In this document: positions 32,462 through 44,013 of the stretch, in pieces
Layout of the letters: each line of letters begins with the position of its first letter
Numbering within the stretch: position 1 is the stretch's first letter
NCBI GenBank assembly: GCA_963932145.1
Contig: OZ010599.1
Coordinates: forward strand, 42,614,542-42,678,541
Direction: 5' to 3'
Origin: Acanthosepion lycidas
Lineage: Eukaryota; Mollusca; Cephalopoda; Sepiida; Sepiidae
DNA length: 64,000 nt
Program-made: the position numbers and the translations under genes
Notes under the pieces: model-generated
The model's database searches: none
What the model was told of the DNA's origin: nothing
The model's input: the letters and a program-made list of their open reading frames with translations, nothing else

Positions 32462-32672
32462 TGCACCACGTAGTTCGGTTGAGTAAAAAGTCGGTTCTCT
32501 CGGGAAAAAGAAGTCACCTCGAAGGGGAAACTAAAAACGTTTTTCTACTACAGCATCTCGTGGTTTCGAGGGTATAAAAAGAGAGTTTATGTCCTTTCCT
32601 TTTATACTGCGTATTAACATGTCATCTAGCGGGCGTTAAGAGAAGTCCCTCAGATAAGGTTGAGTAATCCCA
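32400..32672. repeat. Dispersed repeat, copy 2 (Penelope-associated UTR-like)
   Basis: It matches 1620-1862: GAGAGTTTATGTCCTTTCC, TTTTATACTGC, CATCTAGCGGGCGTTAAG and AATCCC. An internal (TG)n run at 32429-32460 is peculiar to this copy. Confidence 0.55.
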
Positions 32673-32689
32673 CAATTTTAACGAGCATT

Positions 32690-32691
32690 TT

Positions 32692-32745
<54 letters not shown>
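32690..32745. repeat. (TA)n microsatellite
   Basis: A TA run between the repeat and the endonuclease fragment. Confidence 0.95.
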
Positions 32746-32747
<2 letters not shown>

Positions 32748-33000
32748 CCTGTTCTCCTAGAATTTTCCTTAAAGGTTCATGAGTTAATAAATGTTTATTA
32801 ATCGCACTCTGCTGTGACAGGTGGCATGTAAGACACCTACTCAGCGAGGTATTGGTGTGCCCAATATAGGTCATTGGTTTTTGACAAGTAACACAGTCTT
32901 GTACAAGACAATGGAATTGGTACACTATTTTGGTCACTGCTAGTTTTGATTTGATGGGGTCATTTCGGTTTGTGACGACGAGATCTGCGGTCTTCCATTT
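32746..33000 (-). pseudogene. Penelope-like GIY-YIG endonuclease fragment, second type
   Basis: The minus-strand translation has KIVYQFHCLVQDC (GIY-like half) followed by MTYIGHTNTSLSRCLTCHL (YIG plus helix) and INKHLLTHEP. The Arg after LSR expected in this family is Cys here. It differs from the 9.5 kb relic, so two Penelope-like lineages are present. No reverse transcriptase is visible. Confidence 0.6.
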
Positions 33001-34635
33001 TCTATAATATATTATGAACTTTATGTTTTCCGAGAGTTACCGCAGAAATATGGTGTTTTTATGTGGCATTTTCACTCATCATGAAGAAACACTTACAGTA
33101 TTACAACAAATTATACACTTACAGTATTACAACAAATTATACTACTGGGCATTTTTGGCAAAGAAGAATTTTAGTACATTTCATCATGCATTTATTGAAA
33201 ATTGTTTTTGTGCTTTTTAGTGAGCAAAATCTGCACATAAAGTAAATTCATAATAGCTACGATGAGATCTACTGGTATCAGTGAACATTAGTACATATGG
33301 TAATAGGCAAAAAAAACCACAGAAATATGGTACTTGTTGGTAAATGAATTCCCATACCAATACATGCAGAAAAGCAAATTCCAGTACCTGTATATCAACA
33401 AAAGCACACACAAAGCAAGCAGCAATATACCAGTCAAAGTAAATATTTCTGTAAAATCTGGTATTTTTATAAAACAAGCAACAAAATATTGGGCAATTCC
33501 ATGAATTTCTTAATTTCTTTTTTCACAGTGAATTTTTCAGGGATATTTTTATTGATTTCATGTTTGTTCACGTTCAGGAGTCCTAGTTTCAGAGCTAAGC
33601 ACTGATTCCTTGTGAACCCCACTTTTTGGTGGTTTTCATGTCCCTCTCATACTTGATTCTGCTGTATTGGACGCAGGGTAATTTTTTGAGAAAAACTCGG
33701 CTTCCAGTTGGCCACAAATACGGTAATTCGTGCGTCTTTATCTGATAGTTTGTTCGTGGCGGTTAATCGTATTTCTTTGAAGCCGCTATAGTAGCAAGCG
33801 GTCCTTTTGACAAGTGTAAATCTTCTGCTACTCATTTTTTCAATTGTCGGTTCACTTTTCATTTGTCTGCGACTTGGTTACTGTCGATATAATCATATGA
33901 TTTTATTTAGCCTTGAAAAGCTAAATAGAATCATTTGATTGATTAATTAGGCTGCTTGATTTGTCCTCTTCTGTATCCGCCAAGATCAGACCAGTACAAG
34001 CGACAAAAGTTTGTTTTTTTTCTTCTAGAAACCAGGCACAAGCGTTATGCTTATAGTTTTAGAGCTCTCTTGTTGATTGGTAATTGTTTGTGATGTCTCC
34101 TGCCTTTGGTCATTTATTTTGTGGAGATATAATAATGAAATTCGTTCATTTTTTTTTTCAGTTTTTTTTTTCTCAGCTTGTTAGTGGGAAAATCACTGCA
34201 GATTACACCTACGATTATTTTAAGCCAGTTGTTCTCAGCCTTTTCCGCAATGGACATGTTTCACCACATCTCAGAATGACATACCCACTTCCAAGATTGT
34301 GTCAATAGGCGCATTATAGAAATGTTGTTTATAGAAAAATCAGCAAAGTCCTTACAAAAATACCGCAAAAAAAAACCCCCAAAAAAAAACCGGTGTGTCA
34401 AAAGTAGGTTTTTCTCTTGATACCGCTATCACTGTACACACCGTCGATAGTTTTTATTGCTTTAAAAATCTATTTTTAGAATTTTTATTTAAACCCAAAC
34501 ATATGAAACTGAATTTATACATTTTTTTTTCGATAATTGATAACAAAACAGTGAAACATCAATTATTTATTAGTTTATATATTTACAAGATATTTACAAT
34601 AGGTACCTAGACTGATTAGCTAAAAATAATTATCA
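33001..34635. other. AT-rich DNA without a recognised gene
   Basis: It holds a 26-bp tandem duplication (33091-33142, unit ACTTACAGTATTACAACAAA...), a 15-bp hairpin near 33895-33933 (GATTTTATTTAGC / GCTAAATAGAATC), and a hAT-end-like CAGTTGTTCTCAGCC word near 34226. A 71-codon minus-strand frame (33647-33862) matches nothing known to me. Confidence 0.45.
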
Positions 34636-34639
34636 TACC

Positions 34640-35200
34640 ATGCACAAAAATTTAATAAAAACAAAGTTTCATCACCAAAAATCATTATTAAGAGGAAAAA
34701 AAACCAAAGGATTTTTTTATTATTAAATTATATTTTTTCATCCTTTTTAACACGTTCAGAATTTTGGTTAAAAAGTCTTTTTTCTTAGCGCCAGCGCGAG
34801 GGCTAAAGATTAGTATAGGAAAGTTTAACGTCTTTTTTTGCGGTGAAAACATATTGATTTGGTTTTAATGAAACTTCCATGACTTATTTACAAATAAATT
34901 AAATTATTTTAGAAATGTTTTATTTAAAAAAAACCTTAGTAATTTTTTTTTTTTTTTTTTTTGTATTTGTTACCCCTATTTAATTTTATGAAATTTGAAG
35001 AAATTAAATTTTGTAGAGCTTAATGTTTATATTAGTTAAAAGCAGAACTTCTTGGAGAATTTAAATGATCAATTTATTTTTATAAAACAGGGACCTCCGG
35101 TTACCAAAAATCTGCTCAGAATCGTAAAATAATAAAAAAAAAAAGGCAATAAAACTCAGACATCATTTAATTAGAAAAGTTTTTAATTTCTTACATGGAT
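34640..35200 (+). repeat. AT-rich dispersed repeat, partner of 11900-12720
   Basis: It shares AACAAAGTTTCATC, ATTATTAAGAGGAAA, ACACGTTCAGAATTTTGG, TTAGTTAAAAGCAGAA, CTTGGAGAATTTAAAT and AATCGTAAAAT in the same order as 12175-12700, with many small indels. No internal duplication here. Confidence 0.65.
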
Positions 35201-35263
35201 AATATATTTACATTATTAGCAAAAACTGCCGTGATGAAATTCAATTCTGAAGTAAGTCTTCAT

Positions 35264-35499
35264 CAGTGGTTCCCAAACCTATCTGTGTTGGCACTCCTTT
35301 GTGCCCCAAAACAAAACCCCACAAATGTATAGTCAACCTTTGATTGGAGATTTTTGGTGCTAGTATTTCCCATAAAAATTGTTATATAAATGGGTTACAC
35401 TGTAAAGTAAAGGCAAGACACACTTCAGGTACAATGTGGGCGCGGTTGAACTTCCACCAACCCCCAGGGGCGTGGTACCGCCCACTGTGGGAATCACTG
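35264..35499. mobile_element. hAT-type MITE with 8-bp target duplication
   Basis: The left end is CAGTGGTTCCCAAACC and the right end is the complement of CAGTGATTCCCAC. They are flanked by GTCTTCAT (35256-35263) and GTCTACAT (35500-35507), an 8-bp duplication with one mismatch. CAGTG-type ends plus 8-bp duplication are diagnostic for hAT. It is 236 bp and non-coding. Confidence 0.82.
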
Positions 35500-35507
35500 G
35501 TCTACAT

Positions 35508-36766
35508 GTAGAACAGATCATCATGGTACGACGGACCCAGCTGCCAAGAAGATTAGTTTTACCTTTGTGAATAAAAAGTTTCAACGCAAATATTGCTCAG
35601 AAAAATTCTGCGAAAAAATATCTCATGTATAATACGTACTGACATTTGAGAATTTATATCAACCAAAGTTAACCAAAGTTTAACATTTTTATTCAACTTT
35701 TTATTTGGTTTGTATCGATTATAAGCAAGAATTTATTTAGTTCGCATTATGTTTTAAAAGAAAACAAATTATACCAATTTTTTCCACACTTGTTCTGTTG
35801 CAAGAATGGAAAGTATTATCATTTTATGCCTCCTGGTACATTTATCCCGCAAATAATATTTGGCGGACTCATGTGAGTCTGAGTAAAAAAAAGTTAGGAA
35901 AAAGGACACAAAACATGGCATTCAAACAAACAGCAATTAATAAATGTATTAACAAGACATGTTACAGAATAAAGAAAGAAAGAAACGAATTTAAAGTTAT
36001 GAACAGTTCAATACAATCTTCACTCTATATCTCTAAAGTACTTACATGCCCCCTCTCCTATCGGAGCGAAAGGAAATATGAGTTGTCGCTCTAAAAGTCA
36101 AAGGAAAAAGAGGAAGAGGCTTTCAAATATCACACCATCTATTGTTATCGCCGGGGGAGGGGTGTTAATCCAACAGTTCACACGACAACCTTACGGCGAA
36201 AATAAATTCAAGCTATGAGAAATAAAATTATAAACAAACACATTCCTGGCACTAATGCTATTTCACTGGACGTCATCATCGACAAACTATTAAAATTGCT
36301 TGTTTGCAACAAGTAGAACTAGTGGCTGACAGAAGGCCAGAAATCATTCACTCCGACAGGCTTTATTCGCAGATCAGAGCTTTCTGTCATATACACATTA
36401 AAGTTCAAAAGTTTGAAGCCACTCCCAGAATTACCGTGGGATAAACGTGAAAGAAGAGTGAAATCTTTCCACCCCAAAAATGAAAAAGATGTATTAGTCA
36501 TTGAAAAAAGAATGGAATCAATTATCAAACTTATACTTTAAGAAACCTTTACAACGAATGCCAAAAATTTATGTTGCAGTAATCAAGGCTGAAGGAGGAT
36601 ATTTTGACGAGAGTAAAATTTAATCGCAAAATGCTTTTTTTTCTTTTTGTCATAATAAAATTTCTAATAAAAATTCATGTCTCACTTTTTAAACTATGTA
36701 TAATAATTTCCTCTTATTTAAAGCACAAAAAAACTACTTTTTGGCTATTGCATTGGGCCAATTTAA
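35508..36766. other. Unassigned DNA
   Basis: Open frames of 98 codons (35798-36094) and 69 codons (36319-36528, minus) match no family I know. No splice-compatible exon chain is evident. Confidence 0.4.
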
Positions 36767-37040
36767 GGCACGGTGGCGTAATGGATAGCGGCTTGGAATG
36801 AGGAATCGGAGAGCCGAGTTCGAATTCCACTCGGATCCATTACATTCACTTACCCTTGGGAAAGGTATGAATACTCTTCTGGGGGCAAAAAAACATGATT
36901 CTATAGCCTTGGGTGGCTATAGGAGAAATTAATTCTGAATTCAAAACGGTATGTATCCTTGGCGTAGCACATTCTGTACAGCTAAAGAAAGGATCGTTCG
37001 CATTGCTAGATGATACCAACTACGGTCGAATGATGATAAA
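36767..37040 (+). repeat. SINE-A with complete tRNA-like head
   Basis: GGCACGGTGGCGTAATGGAT gives a tRNA 5' end and A-box, and GAGTTCGAATTCC (36816-36828) gives the B-box, spaced as in a tRNA. Then come ATTACATTCACTTACCC, GGGAAAGGTATGAATAC, a CTGAATTCAAAACGGTATG-like block and a GGATCGTTCG block. This is the best head of the family in the window; 18710, 23905, 42425 and 62125 are relatives. Confidence 0.75.
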
Positions 37041-37390
37041 AAATTACCAAGGGTTTCCTCAAACTTTTGAACTGTAGTGTACAAGGATATTAAAAGCCTG
37101 TCAGACCATCACAGAAACCATTGTGATATTTAAAAAAATACCGCATCACGAACGGTTGTAAAGATGATATTATTTTTTAGGAAACAAAGACAAAGACAAG
37201 GTCATCTTATCTTTGTTTTTGTACGGACAATAACGACATCGAAAATTACGAAAATATGGCGTCTATCTTTGACATGGACAACACTGAATAAAAATAATTG
37301 TGCTTAATATCTAGAGGAAAAATGCAGTGCTTGGTAAGTAATTTAAACTCTTTATTGTGTATTAGTTTAGTTCAGACCATCGATATAACT
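37041..37390. other. Unassigned DNA
   Basis: Nothing recognised. Confidence 0.4.
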
Positions 37391-37815
37391 TACTTTCAGT
37401 TTAGAATTGGGTTGTGGGTTTTTTTTAAACTCTACTTCAACTCTATACTTTTTACGTCTCCGCCTAAAACTCTGAAATTTCATTTACTATTCATTTACTT
37501 TTTTTTTCCTAAACAGGAGGAGATAGTTTCGCCTATCATTCGATTCAGACTTACTCCCGGCCTTTTGAACAGGAGTAGAAGTTTATCACTTGTTTCCTGT
37601 TTAGGATTAGGTTCGTTCTAATGTCTACTTCAATAGCTAACGTCTCCGCCTAAAATTCTGAATTGATTATTTAATACTTATTTACTTTTATCCTCAATAG
37701 GAGTAGATAGGTTCGCCTGTCATCCGGTTCACACTCTGACCCGGTCTTTTGAACAGGAGTAGAGGTTTATTCTTTGTTTCCTATTTAAGAATGGGTTTCC
37801 GGTTCCTTCTAAAAA
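37391..37815. repeat. Tandem duplication, unit about 210 bp
   Basis: Two adjacent units share ACGTCTCCGCCTAAAA, TTCGCCT.TCAT, TTTTGAACAGGAGTAGA and TTGTTTCCT.TTTA in the same order (first unit about 37395-37615, second 37616-37810). The 107-codon frame over the first unit is an artefact. Confidence 0.75.
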
Positions 37816-37819
37816 AATT

Positions 37820-37965
37820 TCCCTTATCTTTAATCTCCGGTGGCCCCTTGCGTCTTCATGGCATTACCACCTTGCTTGTGGTGGTATCTCTTACCCTGTA
37901 ATCCTCTACCTCGAGTGGCTTTTGGGCCTTGTTTAGGGTGAGCATCATTGTAAAAAAAATAATAA
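37820..37965 (+). repeat. Jockey/CR1-like LINE 3' tail
   Basis: AATCCTCTACCTCGAGTGGC then TTTTGGGCCTTGTTTAGGGTG and an ATAATAAT end. The same tail words occur at 40664, 41250, 48395, 52868 and, inverted, 38005 and 38870. Confidence 0.6.
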
Positions 37966-38004
37966 TATGGCGACACAAGTGACCGGAAAAGGTTAACTTT
38001 TACA

Positions 38005-38420
38005 CTAAATTTCGCACAATACAAGACTCGAGAGCCACTTAAGATAGAGGTTTACATTTAAAATAATTATGTTGTATGCAGTGTGTAATGTGTGAAAGAG
38101 GAGGTGCTAGGAAATGAGGATTATAAGGATAATGAGAATAGATAACGACTGATTCCTGACTTGAAGAGGTTAAGATTGTATTGTTCGGGAAAGTATCCAC
38201 GCGGGAGTCTGTTACACAAAGTAGCATTTCTTGAGAAAAGGCTGTTCAAGTTGAGCTTTCTCCTTGTATTTTGAATAGAGGGTAATGAGAGTGATTTGAT
38301 TCCGTGGAAGTAACATGATGTGCCCTAGTCGCAAATGTTTGAACTAAAGAATGAAGTTCATCTGAACACTTTCCATAGAAATAGTGACACAGTAACGATA
38401 GATACATAGTTAATATTTAT
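38005..38420 (-). pseudogene. Jockey/CR1-like LINE 3' end
   Basis: On the minus strand: a fragment equivalent to FSRNATLCNRLPRGYFP then EQYNLNLFKS, followed by the tail GTGGCTCTCGAGTCTTGTAT. This subfamily (with RLPRG) also occurs at 39390, 40760, 48030 and 52440. Confidence 0.6.
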
Positions 38421-39300
38421 TTCTCGTGCATAATACGCATGCCTAAATTTTAGGCTTAAAATATGAAAAAAGTGCCTATTATGCACTAATAATTACAGTA
38501 GTATAGATATAAAATATGCAATAATAAAAATAAGTTGTTTTGGAAGAAGGGTATGCAAACTATTTACTGTCACCTTATAGACTGCGTTTGTGACTGTGGG
38601 ATTTTTTACTTAAATGCTATAAATACTTTCTCTTATCTACTTTCGCCAGGTGATCAGGTGATTTGCATAAACTCTAAAGCCTGTTTATGTTTCGTTTTTT
38701 AATGCAATCTTCTACGATCAAAAATTCAGCTTCTTCTTCTACTTCTCTCTCTCTCTCTCTTTCTCTCTCTTTCTCTTTTCCGTTATCTCACTTTCATTAA
38801 TCTATTTTTGTGACGGAGAGAATCGTACTTAAATCGATTTTTTTTACTAATGTCTACCCTATACAAGGCACAAGGCCAACTCAAGACAGAGAGTTACTGG
38901 AGGTGGTAATAGTAAGAGGCGCAGTTTATACTGATATGTAGGAAAGACAACGGTTAACCCTAGACTTGATTGGTTGGCAGATTTTGCATATCAGCCTCTA
39001 TCTTTAATACCAAAATCTAAATATTTTGTACGTAATTTTATGTTTTCAACTACAGATATTTTGTTCATAATTTTATACTTTAAGAGTAAAGGTATGTTTT
39101 TTAAATGCATATTTTGTAGATTATAAAATGTTTTGTTGGTAATTTTACTATAAAAGTGTATTTTTATAGTATTGCATTAATTGTTATTTTGCTATAAAAT
39201 GTATTGTTGGTCATTTTATTATAAAAGTGTACTGTTGGTTTTTGTTTGGAGATTCATAGCTGGGACCCTAACCCCGTGTCAGGATGAACCTGAGAACAAC
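38421..39300. other. AT-rich DNA with one LINE tail fragment
   Basis: It contains a (CT)n run at 38744-38776. It also holds a minus-strand LINE tail fragment at about 38866-38905 (AAGGCACAAGGCCAACTCAA). The TTGTTGG..ATTTTACTATAAAA motif recurs several times at 39050-39240 as a degenerate local repeat. Confidence 0.5.
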
Positions 39301-39309
39301 AGCAGTTAA

Positions 39310-39862
39310 ACGTGGATCCACCCTCCTTAAAACCACGATTCTCCCGATCACAGACCTTGCTGCTGGATGTAGGTTATTGTCGTACCAAAGATGGCCCTAG
39401 ACTTGAAAAGGTTAAAATTGTAGTGGTCGGGAAAGCATCCTCTGGTGATTCTGTTTCACAAATCATCAGTTCTTGGGAAGAAGCTTTTCGAGTGGAGCTT
39501 GCTCCTTACTAAGAGCGAGAGTAGTTCACTTAAATGTACGCGGTGTCGCAGGTCTTAGCTAGAGTTGGGGAAACTAAGGAATGTAGCTCGTTTTAAATTT
39601 TCCATGGAAATAGCACTAGAGATACATTTCATCTGTGGGAAAGTGATTGTAAGGTAGAAAAAATTCATCACCTACAAGGCCAGGGAGACGGATTTTGGAA
39701 TCTGTCAGGATTGGAAAGTGAAAACTGGGCAGCAGCAGCCCAGATATAGTAGCAGTACTTCATATTTGGCCTGATCTGGCTCTTGTAAGTATCTAACTTT
39801 TCATGGCAGGAAGAGTCATATACATACTGAAGCAGTACAGGGAACTCACCATTTTTCAAGTA
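39310..39862 (-). pseudogene. Jockey/CR1-like LINE C-terminal relic
   Basis: The minus-strand translation has YKSQIRPNMKYCYYIWAAAA then QFSLSNPDRFQ, followed downstream by sequence equal to the RLPRG subfamily end (39390-39510). Stops and frameshifts are numerous. Confidence 0.65.
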
Positions 39863-40015
39863 TCTTTATCAATGGATCGTATATTTTTCCACTTCAGGTC
39901 TGGGGTGAGCTTAAGTCTCAGTAAGTATTCAAGACAAGGGGCGTCTTTGAGAGAACACCCGTTCATTGCAATAGACTGAAACTCAGGGGCTGTTAAGCGA
40001 TGATTGAACGTACAG

Positions 40016-40060
<45 letters not shown>

Positions 40061-40550
40061 GTAGTAACTACCACTGTTACTTGGTAGAATGTTCTAGATT
40101 GTTCTACTGCCGAGGATACTTTATGCTTACGTAGTAAGCAATAAAAATAAATATCTGAAGAAAGTGGTGTCGTGAATGTGAACAGAGAATAAAACTTTAG
40201 AGTATTAAGAACATTGACTGAAGATATAAAATCAGTCAAACTACTACCATTAAGTAAATATCACAAAGAAAACCATATACAAAGAAGTACATGAAAATTG
40301 ATTTCTCAATAGTCATGTTTAGAGATGAATATAAATTAACATTGGATGAATATGATGGCTGGGTTAAAGTTTGGGTCCTTCATGGAAATAGGCAACCAAA
40401 ATGATTTTGAAAACAACAGAGGAAAGTGGAATAATGTTTGGGGAGCTAGTATTCTGGGCAGTACATGCGTACTAAATAATCAATTTTAATTGGGGTATCG
40501 GATGTCAGTTCATCTACGAGCAAACTTTGTACCCCAACTTCTCCTAATGT
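39863..40550. other. Unassigned DNA with (AAT)n
   Basis: A trinucleotide AAT run at 40016-40060. No gene recognised. Confidence 0.45.
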
Positions 40551-40551
40551 G

Positions 40552-40735
40552 TTCTTTAGTCTTCACAATTGAGCGAGCCAATCCCGGTATCTGGGCCTTG
40601 CTTAGGTATGATATCTCTGACCCAATTTCTGCTGCCGGGATTCCTGGATAACACATCATTCAGTAACTCTCTACCTTGAGTGGGTTTTGAGCCTTGTATT
40701 GGGTGAACGCTGGTTAAAAAAACAAAACAAAAAAA
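40552..40735 (+). repeat. Jockey/CR1-like LINE 3' tail
   Basis: TAACTCTCTACCTTGAGTGG then TTTTGAGCCTTGTATTGGGTG and an A-rich end. Truncated 5'. Confidence 0.6.
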
Positions 40736-40759
40736 AAACACAGAATAAAGAAAAAGTCA

Positions 40760-41310
40760 GATCAAACAAGAAATGGAGTATTGCCATATCTGGACTGGAG
40801 CTGCCCATCCCTCACTTTAAAACCATGACAGAGTTCAAAATCGTTTACGCGGCCTTGTGGGTGATGAATTATTTTGAAGCTACAACCCCTTTCCCACAGG
40901 CAAAACGTTGCAAGCCTATCGCTACTCTATCGCTATTTCCATGGCAAATGTTCAAATGAGCTACATTCCTTAATTCCACCATATCTTTACAACTAGGAGC
41001 TACCATGACACGTATACCACATACACAGTGTCGAATCATCCTCATTAACCTCGTACTTCATTGATAAGAAAGAAGTTCCACACAGACAGCTACTTTCCGA
41101 GAACCGCTACTTTGTGGAACAGGCTCCCGAGAAGATGCTTCTCCGACCACTACACTCTTAACTTCTTCAGATTAAACGTTATCTATCCTATATATCTTTA
41201 TGATTAAACTACAATTACTTCTTCTTATATCCATATATCAATTTCATTCAGTAACGCTCTACATTGAGTTGCTCTTGAGTCTTGTATTGAGTGAACATTT
41301 AATAATAGAG
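40760..41310 (+). pseudogene. Jockey/CR1-like LINE C-terminal relic
   Basis: The plus-strand frames include MEYCHIWTGAAHPSL, LRGLVGDELF and a diverged CSNELH-like segment. Then CGTGGAACAGGCTCCCGAG-type DNA (the RLPRG region near 41118) leads to the tail CTCTACATTGAGTTGCTCTT. Heavily broken. Confidence 0.65.
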
Positions 41311-42424
41311 ATACTGAGAGTAAGAGAGAGAGAGCGAGAGCGAAAGAGCTGTTATAAAAAACGAATTTTCTCTCGGAATAAGAAATAATCTGAAAGAATT
41401 CATTCTGGGCTTGTCTTAAGATAGAAATGAGAAAGTCATGGCGAAGTGGTCTATAAATGGCATTTTTCTCACAGGTAAATACCATCAACAATCGGCTGCC
41501 TTTTGAAGTTGAACAAGGATTGACATTAAATGTTCTCATATGAATATTTAAAAAAAACTATTAAACTCGCACTGACATATGTGTACCTTGTGTACACATG
41601 CATGCACACAAATACGATTGCGATCAATAATAAAAAAGCATTTATTTTACTCAACAAATATTTACTTTTTCAACATAATCTTCCTTGTCGATGTATGTAA
41701 TTCAGTGGTAAATTTTAATCACACGGATTGTATATGATATAGTGAAAATTTCAGGTCGAAATTCAGCAGATAATACGCGTTAGGTTACGGCCTAATTTAT
41801 TCATCCTCGCATTAAAAAAAAACAAAAAAACATCAATATATTATATCCAATCACAAAGGCAAATGCCTCGGTGTATGTTGGACAAGACATTGTCACATGT
41901 CTGCATTTTTTGTGCATACAATTAGGTTCATGCAGCGGCATACCTAGCGTGTTGTGCTACCCGGGATTGTTGAACAATTTGCCTAAATAACATTCCAAAA
42001 CTGGACAACATCGACGAAATATGAAATAAGATTACAATTACTGCCATTTATGTTTAGAGACCGAAAAAAAATGAGAGATTAAAAAAAAACAGGAAAGGCA
42101 GCAAAAAAATAAGATGAAAAATCATATTTAAAATGATTAGAAAAAAGCTTTTATTTTTAAATAAATAACAAATTTTTAACTAAACTGTTAACAATTTCTA
42201 CACTTTCTAAAAATTCTCTAATATTAACTGATTCATAGTGTAACTCTCAAAGTAGAAGCCCTGTGTATTTCTTTTCTTTTCTTTTTTAAAATTTCATCCC
42301 ATGCAAAAGGATGATCAAATAATTGGTTTGATTTATGGCATATCAACCTTTTATAGCTTATTTAAAGCCAGAAATTATACTTTTAGATTGTTAGAATTTT
42401 TTGGAAATAATAATGATTTGCTAC
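41311..42424. other. AT-rich DNA and a dispersed repeat copy
   Basis: 41620-41830 is the partner of 29585-29795 (shared ACAAATATTTACTTTTTCAA and GTGAAAATTTCAG). A LINE-like remnant (NNRLPFEVEQGL) may lie at 41440-41540. The rest is unassigned. Confidence 0.45.
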
Positions 42425-42590
42425 TAATTAACCCATAGCTAGGGGGAGAATAGGTGGATTCATACCTTTTCCAAGGGTATTTGCGCGTAAGTGAATACAA
42501 CGAACTGGAATTGGGACTCGGTTCTCCAATTTCCAATTTCGAGCCGTTATTCATTACACCACCCGCACGTCCAAGTAGGTTCGATATTGC
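42425..42590 (-). repeat. SINE-A head, inverted
   Basis: The minus strand reads GGTGGTGTAATGAATAACGG (A-box region), ACCGAGTCCCAATTCC (B-box region), GTATTCACTTACGCGC and GGAAAAGGTATGAATCC, matching the first 160 bp of the 36767 copy. Confidence 0.65.
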
Positions 42591-43140
42591 TTCACTTCGG
42601 TGATCTTACGTGAACTGGCGTTTTGACATTACATGGCCGTAAGCCAACAATTTCAAGGATACATGAGTCGATATTTATTATAATACCAGCAGGGATACCC
42701 GACGTCCTTCTGTATTATATTGAATTAAAGTCAAAATTAAATTAAATTGTAATGAATATTATTAACCATGAATTTGTACATTTTTGGTGTCATTGGGTTG
42801 AAACCGAAGTTCATAACGTTTTTCGTTTCACACGTGATTGAAATGTGTTTTATGTGCGCAGATGGACGCATGAACACATACACGCAAACGCATACATACA
42901 CTATGCAAAAAAAAAAAAAAAGAAAGGAAACTTGCACCAATGACAAGTGCATATATAAATGAAAAATCGAGAAGTATAAGCAGTCAATTGCTGATACCCC
43001 CTGACGAGTAGACGGGGTAATTCCTGGAAGGTCCGTCTACAATGCTTTAGAGTCGGGATGCTGAAGATAACATTTCAAAGCGTCTTTCTATATAAATCGC
43101 ATATGGATTGCGAATTGTAAATGTTTTACGTTAAAAATTA
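42591..43140. other. Unassigned DNA
   Basis: Nothing assignable. A mariner 5' end should lie in the last part but I could not place its terminal repeat. Confidence 0.4.
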
Positions 43141-43143
43141 AAA

Positions 43144-43730
43144 ATGGAAGAAAAATAGATACATTTTCACCATTTGATGATTTTATTTTTAATTTCTGGA
43201 AAAGAAAAAACTGATGTACAAACAGCAAAAAAAAAAAAAAAGAAGATATGTGCCATTTATGGAAGTGGTGCCATAGCTGAGAGTACGGTTTGTAAGTGGT
43301 TGGCTAGGTTCAAAATGGAAAATCTTGATCTGGAATTTCCACAGGCCTGCAGTCGTTGATGATGACTAAATAGAAAGGCTAGTTAGAAAAATGTAGGTCC
43401 CACAACACGGGACATCGTAGACATACTCGACATATATTAGGTTGGTGCAAAAATAATGACGTAATAATGTCGTTTTTTGACGTATTTTTTAACGTCAAAA
43501 AACGACATTATTACGTCATTATTTTTGCACCAAACTAATATTAAATGGGCGTTGTGAGGTAAGAAAAGAGACCTTAATTGCTACAATGTCTCACGTCATG
43601 GGGAAAACGAAATGAACCATCAGTTTGCATCTGAAAAAAAAAAGTGATACTGTGTATTTGGTGGGATTGGAAGCGTATTATATATTATGAGCTCCTTTCG
43701 CAATAATAATAATAATAATAATTGAATTCA
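43144..43730 (+). pseudogene. mariner transposase relic, interrupted by a MITE
   Basis: The plus-strand translation contains KKICAIYGSGAIAESTVCKW then LARFKMENLDLE, the N-terminal HTH of a mariner (cecropia/Hsmar1-like wording). After the 102-bp palindrome, a later frame near 43655 reads LCIWWDWKRIIYYELLSQ, the segment just after the first catalytic region. The middle is deleted and frames are broken. None of the catalytic Asp residues is securely visible. Confidence 0.7.
43437..43538. mobile_element. MADE1-like palindromic mariner MITE, copy 2
   Basis: Nearly identical to 25970-26070: the same arms of about 47 nt with the centre GTATTTTTTAAC. The right terminus differs by one base (CCAAACTAA). 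It is inserted in a mariner relic whose own family has similar ends, so a relation between parasite and host element is plausible. Confidence 0.85.
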
Positions 43731-43738
43731 AACAAGTA

Positions 43739-44009
43739 CTGTTCCTAATTGAACCGATTATATGCACCATTTTTTAAAGTCGTCCTTCATAAAACAACAG
43801 GTATGTAATTGTAATATTCATTCATTTTTCTTCTATCAACTCTGTTACTGTTTATTATAAATATAATTAAATTATGTCGGGTTTAAATTAGAAACGCAAA
43901 AAATACTGACCTATTGTTTTGTAACATTTTCTAATTTTAACTATTACATTTTTCATGTTTCAGCTTCTACGCTTACCTTTCATGGAACATGTTTAATCAG
44001 AATATAATT
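43739..44009. other. AT-rich DNA without a recognised gene
   Basis: Nothing recognised. Confidence 0.4.
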
Positions 44010-44013
44010 TTAA

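Noticed and set aside
32570..32612. TATA-box promoter in the dispersed repeat
   Set aside because: A TTTTATACTGC word is conserved between two copies, but there is no start site, downstream frame or other promoter evidence.
34223..34320. hAT terminus CAGTTGTTCTCAGCC
   Set aside because: Only one end is visible, with no target duplication.
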